From Castanea sativa (lineage: Eukaryota; Streptophyta; Magnoliopsida; Fagales; Fagaceae): a stretch of 64,000 bases of DNA. The DNA is taken from positions 54,407,136-54,471,135 of the forward strand of contig NC_134017.1 of the NCBI RefSeq assembly GCF_040712315.1, given 5' to 3'. The position numbers were made by a program, and so were the translations under genes. Below, in pieces: positions 50,784 to 62,176 of the stretch (positions are counted from its first letter, which is position 1; each line of letters opens with the position of its first letter). The notes below the pieces were generated by a model. It was not told the DNA's origin, ran no database searches, and saw nothing but the letters and a program-made list of their open reading frames with translations.

Positions 50784-53438
50784 ATGATGGGAATACATGT
50801 TCCTTCTAATGTGCCCATGGAATCTACCCCATTTAAAGGGATGGAGTTTGAAGTGGATGAGATTGCATATGATTTTTATAATGAATATGGCAGAAAGGTT
50901 GGTTTTAGTATTAGAAAAGAGTATGTAAATAAATGTAAAAAGACTGGAGTGGTTACTTCAAGGAGATTTGTGTGCGCGAAGGAGGGAGTTCGAGGCAAAG
51001 ACAAGAGAGATCAGAATGTAAAGAATCCCCGAGCAGAAACAAGATGTGGTTGTGAAGCACGTTTGGTTATTGTACTTAATCGATATAGTAAAAAATATGT
51101 GGTGAGTGAATTTATTGCTGAGCATAACCACTATCTCCACCTTCCATCAACTGTGCACATGATGCCATCACAACAGAAAGTGGCTGCAACTCATGCTATT
51201 GAAATTGATTTGGCACATGAATCGGGATTAAGATTAAAGCAATCTTATGAGCTTCTTAGTAAGCAAGTTGGTGGATATGATAATCTTGGTTTTACCAAGC
51301 AAGATCATAAAAACTACTTACGTACTAAGCGACAAAGAGACATGGAGCATGGGGCAGCCGCTAGCTTGGGAAGATATTTCAGTCGTCAACTTAAGGAAAA
51401 TCCTTCATATTATTTCGCTACTCAATTGGACTGTGAAGAGTTGATTACTAATATCTTTTGGGCCGATGCAAGAATGATCATTGACTATAGCCACTTCGGT
51501 GATGTAATAACGTTTGATACAACGTATAGCACTAATAGAGATGCAAGGCCACTTGGAGTATTTTTGGGTCTCAATCACCATAGGGAAACTGTTGTATTTG
51601 GAGGTGCACTTTTATACGATGAAACGATTGAATCTTTTGTATGGTTATTTGAGACCTTCTTAGAAGCAATGTCTGAAAAAAAGCCAGTCACTATTTTCAC
51701 AGATCAAGATGCAGCAATGTCAGCTGCAATAAAAGTAGTCATGCCTACGACATATCATGCATTGTGTAGTTGGCATACGTGGCAAAATGCTGAGAAACAC
51801 TTGGGTCATTTACTAAAAACTGAGCCTCAATTTAACGTTGATTTCTTAGCGTGTATCTATGAGTATGACGGTGAAGATGAGTTTCTTAGAGCTTGGAATG
51901 AAATGCTAGATAAGTACGATATTCGTGAAAATAAATGGCTAATTGATCTATTTAAATTGAAGGAAAAATGGCCCAAGCATATGTTAAGAGAACTTTTACT
52001 GCAGGAATGAAGACAACCCAGCTTAGTGAGAGTTTCAATGCTGACTTGAAGGATTGCTTGCGTACTGATCTCAATATAGTAGAGTTTTTCACTCATTTTG
52101 AGACAGTTGTCAATCAAAAGCGGGATAAGGAGTTAGAAGCAGAATACAACTCTAGACAGAAATTTCCAAGATTAAAGCTCAAAAGCTCTCCTATGCTTAA
52201 CCAAGCAGCAACAGTGTATACACCTAAGTTGTTTGATTTCTTTCAGACAGAAGTTGAAGAGGTAATGGCACTTTCCATCCTAGAACGCAATGTGAGTCAA
52301 ACACATAGTTATGTGGTTGGAGTTTTCAATCAAAATGGAAAATATGAGGTCATGTGGAATCCATTAGATGAGACTCTATCTTGTAGTTGCAGAAAGTTTG
52401 AGTCATTTGGTATTTTATGTAGGCATGGCTTGAAAGTTCTTGATGTATTGGATATCAAGTTGATTCCTAATAGATATATCATGAAGAGGTGGAGAAGAGA
52501 TGCAAAAGATGGAAGCGGAAAAAATTGCACAACACATAACATTAAGCCGGATACTGCACCATTTGGAATATGTAGATCGGTATCGAGATTTATGTCCAAA
52601 ATATATTCAATTGGTGAATGAGGCATGTGAAACTAAAGAAGGCCATAATATTCTAAGCTTAGCAATTGCAGATTTGAAAAAAAAAACTTTGTGACCTTAG
52701 GAATTGCAAAGCTAATGTGGAAGAAGACATCATTAGGCCTTCCACTGATTTTGCAGACAAAGAAGATCAATTATGTGCTTCGATTACGATTGTACCAAAA
52801 GGAATAAAGAAAAGAGAGGTTTATCGTAATAAAAAGCGTAGGACGAAATCATGGATAGAAAAGATGAGGAAACCAAAGGAAGGCACATCAAAGAAGCAAA
52901 CAAAGAAAAGAAAAGTGCAGGAGGTAATCTTCAATTATCCTTATTTTCACCATTCTATTTTATTTTTACACATTAATATAGTATGCTATTATAGTTGCTA
53001 AACTAGTACAATTTTTACAGGAAATATATGCACATGACGTCGTGGCACAAAGAAAAGGCGAGGATAAATCTTCTGAAAATATTACTAGTTTTACACAACT
53101 TTTAATGGTAAAGATATTTACAATTATATATTTTATTTTGATATTAATAATAGTTTAGATGCATGCTTTGATAATTTTAATGCTAAGTTTGTGATATGTG
53201 TAATGTGTAATTGGATTTTTTGTAGTCGGCTTCTACAAGTTCTGCAGCACATCAGGGAGGCTCATCAGCAAGTGTTGCATTAGCATCACATTTAAAGAGT
53301 ACATCAAGTGTTGTAGGCTCCAACGACAAAATTAATGGTGCAGGAGGTCTCTTGACTCAAGGAAGTGTTGCAAGTGGAGGTCCCTTGACTCAAGAAAGTA
53401 TTACAAATGGATGGAATCCGATGGTTCATAATCTATGA
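50784..53438 (+). pseudogene. FAR1-related MULE transposase, frameshifted
   Basis: Starts MMGIHVPSNVPMESTPFKGM. A FAR1-type zinc-binding DNA-binding domain (about residues 25-115: YDFYNEYGRKVGFSIRKEY, RRFVCAKEG, CGCEARLVI, SEFIAEHNHYL) precedes the MULE DDE core (VITFDTTYSTN near residue 243, IFTDQDAAM near 307, YHALCSWHTWQNAEKHL), then a SWIM finger (CSCRKFESFGILCRHGLKVL, about 52379-52438) and a basic tail. Exon 1 ends at 52923 (GAG/GTAATC), exon 2 is 53021-53107, exon 3 is 53226-53438 ending in TGA. Three frameshifts break it: near 51970 (TGGCCC where KWAQAYVK continues in the +2 frame), near 52558, and in the A-run at 52677-52686. All other frame context is well preserved, so it was disabled recently or the shifts are sequence errors. 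The family also gave rise to the domesticated FHY3/FAR1 regulators, but the TIR context marks this copy as a transposon gene. Confidence 0.88.
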
Positions 53439-53589
53439 TACATGTTGAGATTAAGTACTCTTGTTTTGTAATTTTCCTAGTTTAGGACTGGAGTTTTGAT
53501 GGTCCAAAACTTAGTCACATTCAAATGTTTAGATTTTTTATTATTTAGAAAGAATACTTAATTTGCATGTCTGATGTTTCTTTGCAAGG

Positions 53590-54160
53590 TGTTAAATTCT
53601 GCATAATTATTTGTTGCTGCAGAAATTGTTACTGTTTCTGCATAATTTCTGCATAAATACTGTTACTGTTTCTGCATAATTACTGTTACTATTACTGCAT
53701 AATTAATGTTAATGTTACTGCATAATTACTGTTACTGTTACTGCATAATTAATGTTAATGTTACTGCATAATTACTGTTACCGTTACTGTATAATTAATG
53801 TTAATGTTATTGCATAATTACTGTTACTGTTACTGCATAATTAATGTTAATGTTACTGCATAATTACTGTTACTGTTACTGCATAATTAATGTTACTGTT
53901 ACTGCATAATTACTGTTACTGTTACTGCATAATTAATGTTAATGTTACTGCATAATTACTGTTGCTGTTACTGTATAATTAATGTTAATATTACTGCATA
54001 ATTAATGTTACTGTTACTGCATAATTAATGTTAATGTTACTGCTTAATGTTACTGCATAATTACTGTTACTGTTACTGTTACTGCATAATTAATGTTACT
54101 GCATAATTAATGTTACTGTTACTGCTATTGCATAATTATTGTTACTGCATAGGTCTGGTA
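53590..54160. repeat. Minisatellite of TTACTGCATAATTA units
   Basis: Roughly 570 bp of tandem units near 23-24 bp, alternating two types: one with 'ataattactgttactgttactgc' and one with 'ataattaatgttaatgttactgc', together a higher-order unit of about 47 bp. It lies just 3' of the transposase stop codon inside the MULE. Confidence 0.93.
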
Positions 54161-54439
54161 TTGCACATTCTGCATAATTATGTTTTTCTGCATAATAATT
54201 ATTATGCTAGGCAAGAGTTGTTTTTATATATAAGTGTTGCTGTTTGGGGAAAAAATTTATATAAATAAGCCAAGTTTTGAACTGTATGCATGTTAATTGG
54301 TGTGTCCATTTTTCTTTTGCATGCGTTTTACATTCCTTATCTACATGAGTTTTATAATCCTTTTCCTTTCCTTATAAGCATTCCATGTAACCAACTAACT
54401 ACACACCTTGGCCCAACCAACAATTTATCTAGACTGTAC

Positions 54440-54850
54440 ACTTCCATGCACCCACATGCAGGCACACACGCACACCCCAGCAGCTATAGCCGCACCATCT
54501 GTGCACACCCACACGCAGAGTCCCCTACACACCCTTACACACACAACAGCTTTACCTGCACCACCTGTGCACACCCTTACACACATAAATGTCACACCTA
54601 CACACACCCCAGCAGCTTTACCCACACCACCTGTGCAGCACACCCTTACACCTACTTATAAATATTTACAAATATTAATAGCCCACAACTGTCACAATCT
54701 TTATTTACAAAAATCTGTAAATATCCACATTCCACCTGTCACAAACCTTACAATCAAAATTCAATCCTTACAATCCTCACAATCAAAATTCAATCCTTAC
54801 AATCCTTACAATAACAACTGCCACAATCCTTACAATCAAAATTCAATCCA
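54440..54850. repeat. CA-rich imperfect repeats
   Basis: Imperfect 'acacacccttacacacac', 'accccagcagcttta' and 'caccacctgtgcacaccc' units (about 54460-54650), followed by 'caatccttacaatcaaaattcaatcc' units (54760-54850). Open in all plus frames because of low complexity. One frame is Pro/Thr/His-rich (PAALPAPPVHTLTH and variants), reminiscent of a proline-rich cell-wall protein, but it is on the opposite strand to the Ole e 1 fragment next door, so I do not call a gene. Confidence 0.6.
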
Positions 54851-54889
54851 AGAGTAGACAATAAGAGAATTTAATAAAAAAAATGAACA

Positions 54890-55098
54890 TATTTTATTAA
54901 AATGTACACTTTGAACTTGAATACTACTTTTGAAGACTCTAGGCCATTATGTGCAGGGCATGGTGCAGCTGATGCACTGTGAAGCTGTGCATAGCATTCT
55001 TCATTTAGTTGACATCTTTCCTTCTTCATCGAGTTTCCCTACCCCTCTTGTCTTTAAGTGTCCATTTTCTGGCTTGCAATCAATTGTTACTTGAAGCC
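54890..55098 (-). pseudogene. Captured Ole e 1/PAC-domain (proline-rich/AGP-type) fragment
   Basis: Behind an acceptor-like 'atcatggtgcag' the minus strand reads GLQVTIDCKPENGHLKTRGV then GKLDEEGKMSTK and TGA (55003-55001). In the next frame, from about 55000, it continues EECYAQLHSASAAPCPAHNG and LESSKVVF. This is the conserved Cys-containing Ole e 1/extensin (PAC) domain of plant proline-rich and arabinogalactan cell-wall proteins, with the central part shortened and a frameshift. It lies within the Mutator-like element, so it is a captured, degraded fragment. The name derives from a pollen allergen family; nothing suggests an intact protein. Confidence 0.8.
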
Positions 55099-56207
55099 CT
55101 GCACCATGATACACAAAATTATTGTTACTTGTTTTTCAATATTGTTTGTATATGGCATCATTAATCATATGCAAGAAAAAAGAATAATGCACCCATCACT
55201 TTGTCCATATTGTCCATAATTTTTACCCTAAACAGAATATGGGATCAAGTCAAAGCATGCCAACATTATTTCAACTCAAAGCATGACAAATAGTAGCTCA
55301 TCATACTGTCATACACATGAAAAAAAACAGATCAAGAAATACTCCAATTTGGACAAAAAAAAAAAAAAAAATTCCTAACTTTTGAGGAATTCATTTCCCC
55401 ACACCTTTTACACATACAAAACCAATCCAATACAATAGTACCTCTCTTTTGGAGATTGTCAGTAGATAAAATCATCCTAGAGCAACAGCCCAAGAAAAGA
55501 AGACAACCTTAGGCAGGAACTTAGATTGCCACTCCAATTTCAAATGAAATGACATGCTATCAGGTGCGGATAGGGGTTGATAATAACTCATGATCTCTAC
55601 AATGACAGATCTTATAGTCACATGGTTTTCAAATAGTAAACAGATTCATACCCAAAAAAAAATGCAAAAAATACATTATAGTTTCCATAAAAACAAATAT
55701 AACAGTAAAAATAACTACTAAAAAGCCTCACAATTTATCAATGAAGCTCAGTTAACAAAATTAAATCAGTTAAACACAAATATTCACAAAATATTTATTT
55801 TCTCGAAAATTCCAAATCTGAGATTTAATCACATAATTCGTTAATCTCTTTTTCTTTTTTCTTTTCTTTTTTCCCCAAAACTTTCTTAGCAAGCAAACGA
55901 TGAACAAATAAATAGTATAAATAGAAATTCTGGTAACCTAGAAATGACAGCCAATGAAACAGAATTATTTTCATTTTAAGGACAAAAAATCAAAATGCAA
56001 AACATTTCCCAAACAAGGAAAAAGCATATGAACGACAGAGAAAACGTTGGACCAACAAAGAAGTAGATCTGATAAATAAAAAAGAAAAAGAAAAAAAAAA
56101 GACATATCGGAGAGAGGAGAGAGAATCTGACCGTCGCCATCCTTGTCGAACAAACTGAAGGCCTCCTTGAACTCAGAGATCTGGTCGTCGGTGAGTTGGT
56201 CTGCCAT
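55001..56207 (-). other. Potential chimeric calmodulin-Ole e 1 transcript unit
   Basis: Calmodulin exon 1 (56207-56132) ends one base into a codon at its natural intron donor. The Ole e 1 segment begins after an acceptor at 55100-55099 with the two bases that complete the codon. Splicing 56132 to 55098 would give a 57-residue frame: the first calmodulin EF-hand half followed by GLQVTIDCKPENG and ending at 55001. The intervening 1.03 kb intron would be part calmodulin intron, part Ole e 1 gene intron. Phase agreement is seen in the sequence; transcription and splicing are inferred. Confidence 0.4.
56132..56207 (-). pseudogene. Captured calmodulin exon 1
   Basis: Minus strand reads [20 protein letters not shown] then DKDGD, identical to the N-terminus of plant calmodulin, followed by GTCAGATTC at exactly the position of the conserved plant calmodulin intron (inside the glycine codon of the first EF-hand loop). 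About 320 bp of GC/CT-rich sequence upstream (56208-56525) looks like the original 5' UTR and proximal promoter. No further calmodulin exon (CITTKELGTVMRS...) is found in the 1.2 kb downstream. The fragment ends inside the right arm of the Mutator-like element. The perfect coding match suggests recent capture. Confidence 0.88.
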
Positions 56208-56524
56208 TGCTGTTTTCTCCTTCGACCAAAATCTCTTTCTCTGTCTCTCAATCTCATTTCCCTCCATAGATCACCTTCTCTCTTTCCCGATTTTCTCTAA
56301 ACCCAAACCCTAACCTTCTCTCTACACCCGATTCTCTCCAAACCCCAACCCTTACTCTCTCTCTGATCTGGTTCTAAAAAGGATGCGTGTATGGGTATCG
56401 GGATCTCTGGTCAACTAAGGTTTTTTCTTTGTTTTTGCTGATGGGTTTGAGAGGTTGAGAGAGTTTGAACTTGGAAATTTGAGATTTGAGAGAGAGAGAG
56501 AGAGAGAGTTTGAACGCTGGTGAG

Positions 56525-56687
56525 AGTTTAACTTGAGTTTATTTTGTCTGGTTGAGTTGAACTCCAGTTAAGTGTGTGGGGTTAACATTTTAAATGACGT
56601 GGATGATTTTTGAGCGTGGATGATTTTGGGAGAAATCCTCACCGTGTACTGGAGCCTCTCCATTTCAAAGGGAAATGGAGAGGATCC
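56525..56687 (-). repeat. Right terminal inverted repeat of the MULE
   Basis: Reverse complement of 48319-48485 with few mismatches. The outer end holds the same small palindrome (CATTTCAAAGGGAAATG core). Confidence 0.9.
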
Positions 56688-58438
56688 GTTTCCTTTATAT
56701 TGGAGGTTGTTAACAGTTATCATTAGTTATTAGCAGTTATTTATGGTTTCTTCTCCTCACGTGGCATCTTTTCCTTGCATATTGTAGACACTTAGCCATA
56801 ACTTTATAACGATCACTCTTCTGTTGATTACCACGATCACAGTGTTGTTACACTGTGGGCGAGTGAGGATTTTAAATATCTTCCCCAACATTGAGGCCGC
56901 AGTACGTGGCGGAATACACTTGAATTGCAAAGAGAGGTACGGATCATATTATGAAGGACAACAACCTTTTTACCTTTGGCATTTACATTTTACACTGTAT
57001 CATGAATCGATTGAAAGACTTCAATTCGACAACTAATCGAATCTGACGTGCAATCTAGTACTAACTTGTCATCCCCTTCAATAATAGCTAGCTTTACATC
57101 CTCAATCTTTGTAAACCCAACAAAATGCCAAAGCCCATGGCCCTATGCCACTACAGAACTTCATTGTAAGTTTTTGACATTTTGTAATTAATAATGAATA
57201 AAAATTTGTTAATTGATTCTATAGGATCTATACACTCCTAGTGGATTTAAAGAGATACATGTATTGTAGCCCATAATCAATGTATAATTCATAAGAATTA
57301 GGCTGATTTCATATAATTGTTTTGGCTTTTGTTACTTTTTTTTTTTTCTAGAAAAAATCCCTTCTATGATTTTATTTCCAGGTTTGCTCTAGTTAATTAA
57401 ACTGGCCATATTCAAAGTGTAATCAATCCCTTTGGTCCAAGTCTAAAGAAATCTTTGCTATATCCGTAGAATATAACTTTCTTATCACTTTACAAAAAGC
57501 ATCTTCCTCAAATTATGCAAATCAAATGTAGCTTTAGAAACAAGGCCTAATCATATTCCCACCTAAACATGGCCAGAAGCAAATCAACCGATCATTTAAT
57601 AATACACATATTAAAATCACAATTATCAAAAAATTAACTTCCACATGCAGTACCGGCCGTTGCCTCGCCTTTTTGGGAATCAAAGAAAGGATTCTAGCTA
57701 GCTCTATTCTACACAGAAAAGCCATTCAATTAGTTATACCATCACCAATCATAACATCGAAGAGTTGCGTGGCTTCAACAAATTATGCCGGCATTCGAAT
57801 AATATTTTTTGGTAACTTTTTGTTTTTTGATTAATTTACAAGGCAAGTAGGTGAAAGGGAAATTCAAAGTGGAAATTGATTCTAAACTTGTGATACGAGT
57901 ACCTTCCATAATTTTATTTTTCTTATCTCCAGTCTCTAGAGGATGCAAATTGGTTTCACCTAAATGCATGTGTTTGGAATTACAGTTGACTTTAAATTTT
58001 TTTTTGGCAGTCAGATGACTTTAATTTAGTTGCCTATAGGATAAGAGAAGACTAAAATCTTGAAAGATTTAGGAATGAGTGCTAGCAAGTTTATGAAAGC
58101 AGTTTCCCAATTCCTGCATGCTTCAACTAATCATATAAGAATCACCTTTGGGATACAAGATAATTAAAAGGATATAGAAGGCCATATTTTTATGTTAAAT
58201 GTGGCTCATGATTGCACCATTGTTAAATGTTAGTTGGGAAATAACGGTGAAGTCCATCCGAACCATCCAATGAAGAATAAGAGGAGAGCAAAGTACCAAT
58301 GGCACGCGAAGTGCATGCGAAATAGGTAAAGAGAAAAATTTAGGCTCTAGAATATCATAATTATTAAATGTGTATGAGTATGCACTCTCATAATCTCTAT
58401 CCAAAGTACTTAGTTTATTTATTTATTTTATAAACCTT
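56688..58438. other. Intergenic DNA
   Basis: AT-rich sequence with no supportable gene. The open frames at 56824-57036, 57534-57725, 57775-57969 and 58195-58404 have no recognisable domains. An (ATTT)n tract is at about 58412-58428. Confidence 0.5.
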
Positions 58439-60660
58439 TGTGTGGGCCTTTTTTGCAAATATTGGGCTGGGTCGCCTGCCACGCACTAGGTCCCAAAGTT
58501 TTCTGGATCAGGAAGTTGGGACCGGTCCAATAGCAACCCTCCTTGGTCCGGCTTATGCGCAAACGATGAGTCCAATCCCGAGGGAAGAGGCTGAAAAATG
58601 GACTTATTCCTTGTTTCTACCGCAGAAGGAATTTTCTCCAGAATTTGCCGCAGGTCTGACTTTTCTGCTGTATGGTAAAACTGTCTGCGGTGCAACAAAA
58701 CTGCTTGCTGTGCAGTTAAGCTGTCTGTTGTGCTAACAAAGTTATCTGCTGTGCTAATAAAGCTATCTGCCGTGCATTAAAGCCTTTTGCAATGTGAACG
58801 ACTCTTCATTTTTTACTACAGAAATATGTTTTTGCTTCCTGTACATAAGTAAATCTAAAACCCAAAGAAAATACCAATCAAGCAAGTGTTAGCTTACATG
58901 GATTAGCATATTCTCAAATATATACATACGTATATCCATAAATATACTTATACGTATACACAGAATGTGAGAAACAAAATATATGTATATATATACTTGT
59001 GGCAGGATAATGGGTCCGAAGTAAAACACGTAACAACAAATATAGAAGAAAGTTTTGACAAGAAAGGATTAGATAGCATAATAGCTAACATGGTAAATAT
59101 AATAAAAGGTTACTACAACAGAATAACAAGTACAACAAGTAAAGATGCCACAACAGGACAACCGATGCGGCAAACGTGATAAAAAAAACATGCTCGGTAG
59201 ATATAAGTTATAATGAGAGAAAACAAATATATTTGCAATCGAAATCAAATACTGAATCTTCCCATAAAATAAGTAAACCAAGAAGAAACCCAAACCCCAA
59301 CTTGAACAACCTTGCCGCAGGCTTCTGCCATAAAAGTTGTGCATTTTGGAGAATAGACCTAAATGGCTACTAGCTATCATTTTTTGGAGACTTCAAAGAG
59401 TGGGTTTGCTAAGAGGGAGGGAAAAGATGGTCTATTGATGCATGCCCCTATTCTTGCCACGTTTTCTCTCTTCTTTTTACCACTTTCTTTCTTTCTCTCC
59501 GTTCTATTTTTTTTAACTCTTAGTTTCCTTACTACTCTCTTACTGTAAATTGTTTTTCTCATTTGGGTCTTTTCCTTTAGGTGCTTCCTCTCTTGGGTCC
59601 CTTTCCCATTGGGTCTCCCGTCCTTCCTTCCCTCCCCTCTCTGGGTTTCTCGTTTTATAGTGATCAAATTCAATGAGATTTCTCCCTTTTACCCTTAGGG
59701 CTTCACCAATTGTTTTTGGTTCGTTGTGGGCATCCATTCAAGACTACCCATTGACCCATTAGTTTCCCAGACCACTGCCATTGCTCAGTTTGTTTGCCGT
59801 ACCATTACTCATTTCACTACAAAACTCCTTTTTGTTTGTTCTTGCTATATACTTCTACCTCTTGGGCTATCTCATTACCTAGCTCTATGGCATGCATCAG
59901 ATGGTCCTAACCATTCATTATTTCTTTTGTGTAAGATACCATACTAGCAAGGTATACTTCCAAAAGAAGTTATGGCGGGAAACCAAATATAGACCCCCTT
60001 TTCCCTCCACCACCAAACCACGCCCTCTGAATCTCCTTGACCGTGGGCCCACCTCCCTTGTATTGGCTGGGTACAGGTTGGTGGTGCCCCGACCTTTCTG
60101 TGCTTGCTCCTTTGTCTTCTTTCGTTCCCACATCATTCCTGCCTTAGCAAATTAATTCTGTTTCGTCCTGCTGCATGTTTTTTGTCTTATTTCTTCATGT
60201 GTTTCTGCTGCATTTGTCATTTTCTTTTGTTTGACTTTTCTTTCCTTCACGTGATTCCTGCTGCTGACACTTTCTGCTGTTCCTTGTTTCTTTTCACCGT
60301 GTTTCTTTATATTAGCTTTCACGCCTATCTTTTTCATCCAAAAGGATTTGGGCCTTTTGTGGGCCCAAATAATGTTGACTGGATCAAAAGGGTCTTGGGT
60401 CCAATTTATCTTCATCTGCCGAAGCCATTCTGTTAAAGAACTGTATCCTGTGGCAGATCTGTATTGCTACAAATCACTTTCCATTGCATTTCTTCTTTTG
60501 GACCTCTTTTGCTCTTTGTTCTTCTTGGTGGGCCATTTGGGCCTTGCTTTTCATTGGGTTTTTCCTCCTCATGGATTTGCAAAAATGGGCATCAACAACC
60601 TTCATGATTATTTTTATCATCAGACTAATAAATTATTGGGTTTTTATTTATTTATTATTA
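58439..60660. mobile_element. LTR-retrotransposon-derived block (boundaries uncertain)
   Basis: Begins TGTGTGGGCC and is GC-richer than the surroundings. It contains reiterated 'ctgtctg(c/t)(g/t)gtgc' units (about 58680-58780, each about 25-30 bp: 'aaaactgcttgctgtgcag', 'aaagttatctgctgtgct', 'aaagctatctgccgtgc'), long CT-rich stretches (59460-59640) and 'gtgggcccaaataatg' near the far end. No gag or pol motif is readable. I infer a long LTR or non-autonomous element; I could not identify a target duplication. Confidence 0.35.
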
Positions 60661-62176
60661 AGTGAACTTTGAACACAAATAATTTTTTAGATAACAAAAT
60701 CTTTTACCAATTAAGTAGTAATTTTATACGTTAATTTTGCAAAAGAAAGATATTTTCTCCAATATTTATGATAGAAACATGTATAAAACATTCACACTTC
60801 TTTGATGGAACACAAATACATTCAATTAGTGCCATAAACAACGCAATATGCTTGGTTCAATGTTCAAACCCTAGAGCACATGAACTCTTGTTCGATTATA
60901 TTTGTAGTGTTAGACCAAGACACACTCATCAGAAAAGTTACATCATGACAAGAAAGGTTCCTACTTCCCACATGCATGGAACTTGTTCATCTCTAATCCT
61001 TTTTTTATTTTTTTATTTTTTATTTTTTATTTTTATTTTATTTTATTTTAAATTTTTATAGAAGGAACTCTAAATCGTTTTCAAGCACAAAATTTCTTGT
61101 CATCATGAATAATTCATCCGTGGCACTCTCAATATTATGTTAATGTGGCAACCCATGATTCATCCAACAGTTCACCAAGGACGATAATGTTCCCAAAACA
61201 GTGCCAAATATTCTCTATGTCAAATCAGTGCACTAAGTAAATCATTTGGTAATTTTCATTAATGACCAAAAAGCGGTATAAATTTTCTGTTGCCCAACTT
61301 TTTGTCTGTGTTTGGTAACTTATGGCATCCATCAAGTCAAATTGTCAACATCTGAACCACCGAAAATTATCAAAACTTTTTATTTCTTAGAAACAAAAAT
61401 TATCAAAACTTGAGAAGGAAGTCTTGGAGACGAATTTGGATATTGACTATTATATTACGCTTCTAATGTAAGGGGGAAAAAGTTGAAAAGGTAAAAAATT
61501 AAAAGAAAAAATTTGATCCAAAGACTGAGATTAAAAATAAACTTTATAATGTTTTCTTTTCTACGTCACTTTTTTTAGAAAACACATAGAATGAGCACTT
61601 TAGACAGTTTTTCATGTAATATTAATTTAAATGAATTTATTATCATATAAGTTGTATTTGAAAATTTGAAATTCGATGTAACAAAAAAGAGGTGATAGTT
61701 CTTATACAAAAAGATTCAAAAGTTTTAAAAGTGATCAAATAATTGAAATATATACCACGTTGATGACTAATGGTTGGATCAAATGTCAAATGCCAAATGC
61801 GATATATATAATATGTAACAGTTATGTCACATATACATGGAGTTTATGAATTTTGTTTAGATGGGAAGAGAGGAGAGAAGAAGTATTTGAAAATCCAAAC
61901 AAATGTAAGTCTCAAAGAAACCTAATAAGCAAATTGCATATGCCCATAATTATTAAGAGTGTAAAGAACATGCGATACATCCGTTAGATTTTCAAAATAT
62001 GTAACAATATTAATTTGTTTAAATGAAATTGTAATTTTAGGGTACAATTGCAAGTTTGTAGTCAGCCTTTGTCATTTAAATTTAGGAGGTTCATTATTTA
62101 TTTTAAATTATTTTATAATCTATTATTTTATTATTATTTTTGTGAAAACTCACTTAGTGTATAAAACACTTGTGAA
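60661..62176. other. Intergenic DNA
   Basis: AT-rich, with a (TTTTA)n run at about 61003-61050. No gene, RNA gene or element seen. Confidence 0.5.

Larger units (their letters stand above)
48319..56687. mobile_element. 8.4 kb Mutator-like element with FAR1-type transposase
   Basis: Terminal inverted repeats of about 170 bp: left GGATCCTCTCCATTTC... (48319 to about 48485) and right, reverse complemented, GGATCCTCTCCATTTCCC... (56687 back to about 56525). Both run on through 'gctccagtacacggtgagga', 'cccaaaatcatccacgctc' and 'tccacgtcatttaaaatgtt' with few differences. Between them lie subterminal tandem repeats, a FAR1/MULE transposase gene, a minisatellite and, on the minus strand, captured fragments of an Ole e 1-domain gene and calmodulin. 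Flanking 9-mers (GTCCTCCAC and GTTTCCTTT) match only at 5 of 9 positions, so the target duplication is not secure. TIR similarity suggests moderately recent activity. Confidence 0.88.

Noticed and set aside
50784..52010. FAR1/FHY3-like light-signalling transcription factor gene
   Set aside because: The domains match, but the gene is frameshifted and enclosed by Mutator-like terminal inverted repeats, so it is a transposase rather than a domesticated regulator.
54408..54857. Proline/threonine-rich cell-wall protein gene
   Set aside because: The frame is driven by CA-rich low-complexity repeats, is open in several frames, and is on the opposite strand to the neighbouring Ole e 1 fragment.
56132..56267. 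Functional calmodulin gene
   Set aside because: Only exon 1 is present; no later EF-hand exons are found downstream and the fragment sits inside a transposon.
58440..58736. Open frame of 98 residues at the start of the LTR-like block
   Set aside because: No recognisable domain, and it covers the reiterated 'ctgtgc' units typical of non-coding repeats.
60152..60415. Basic protein on the minus strand
   Set aside because: Lies within LTR-like sequence; no domain, overlapping frames on both strands are equally open.
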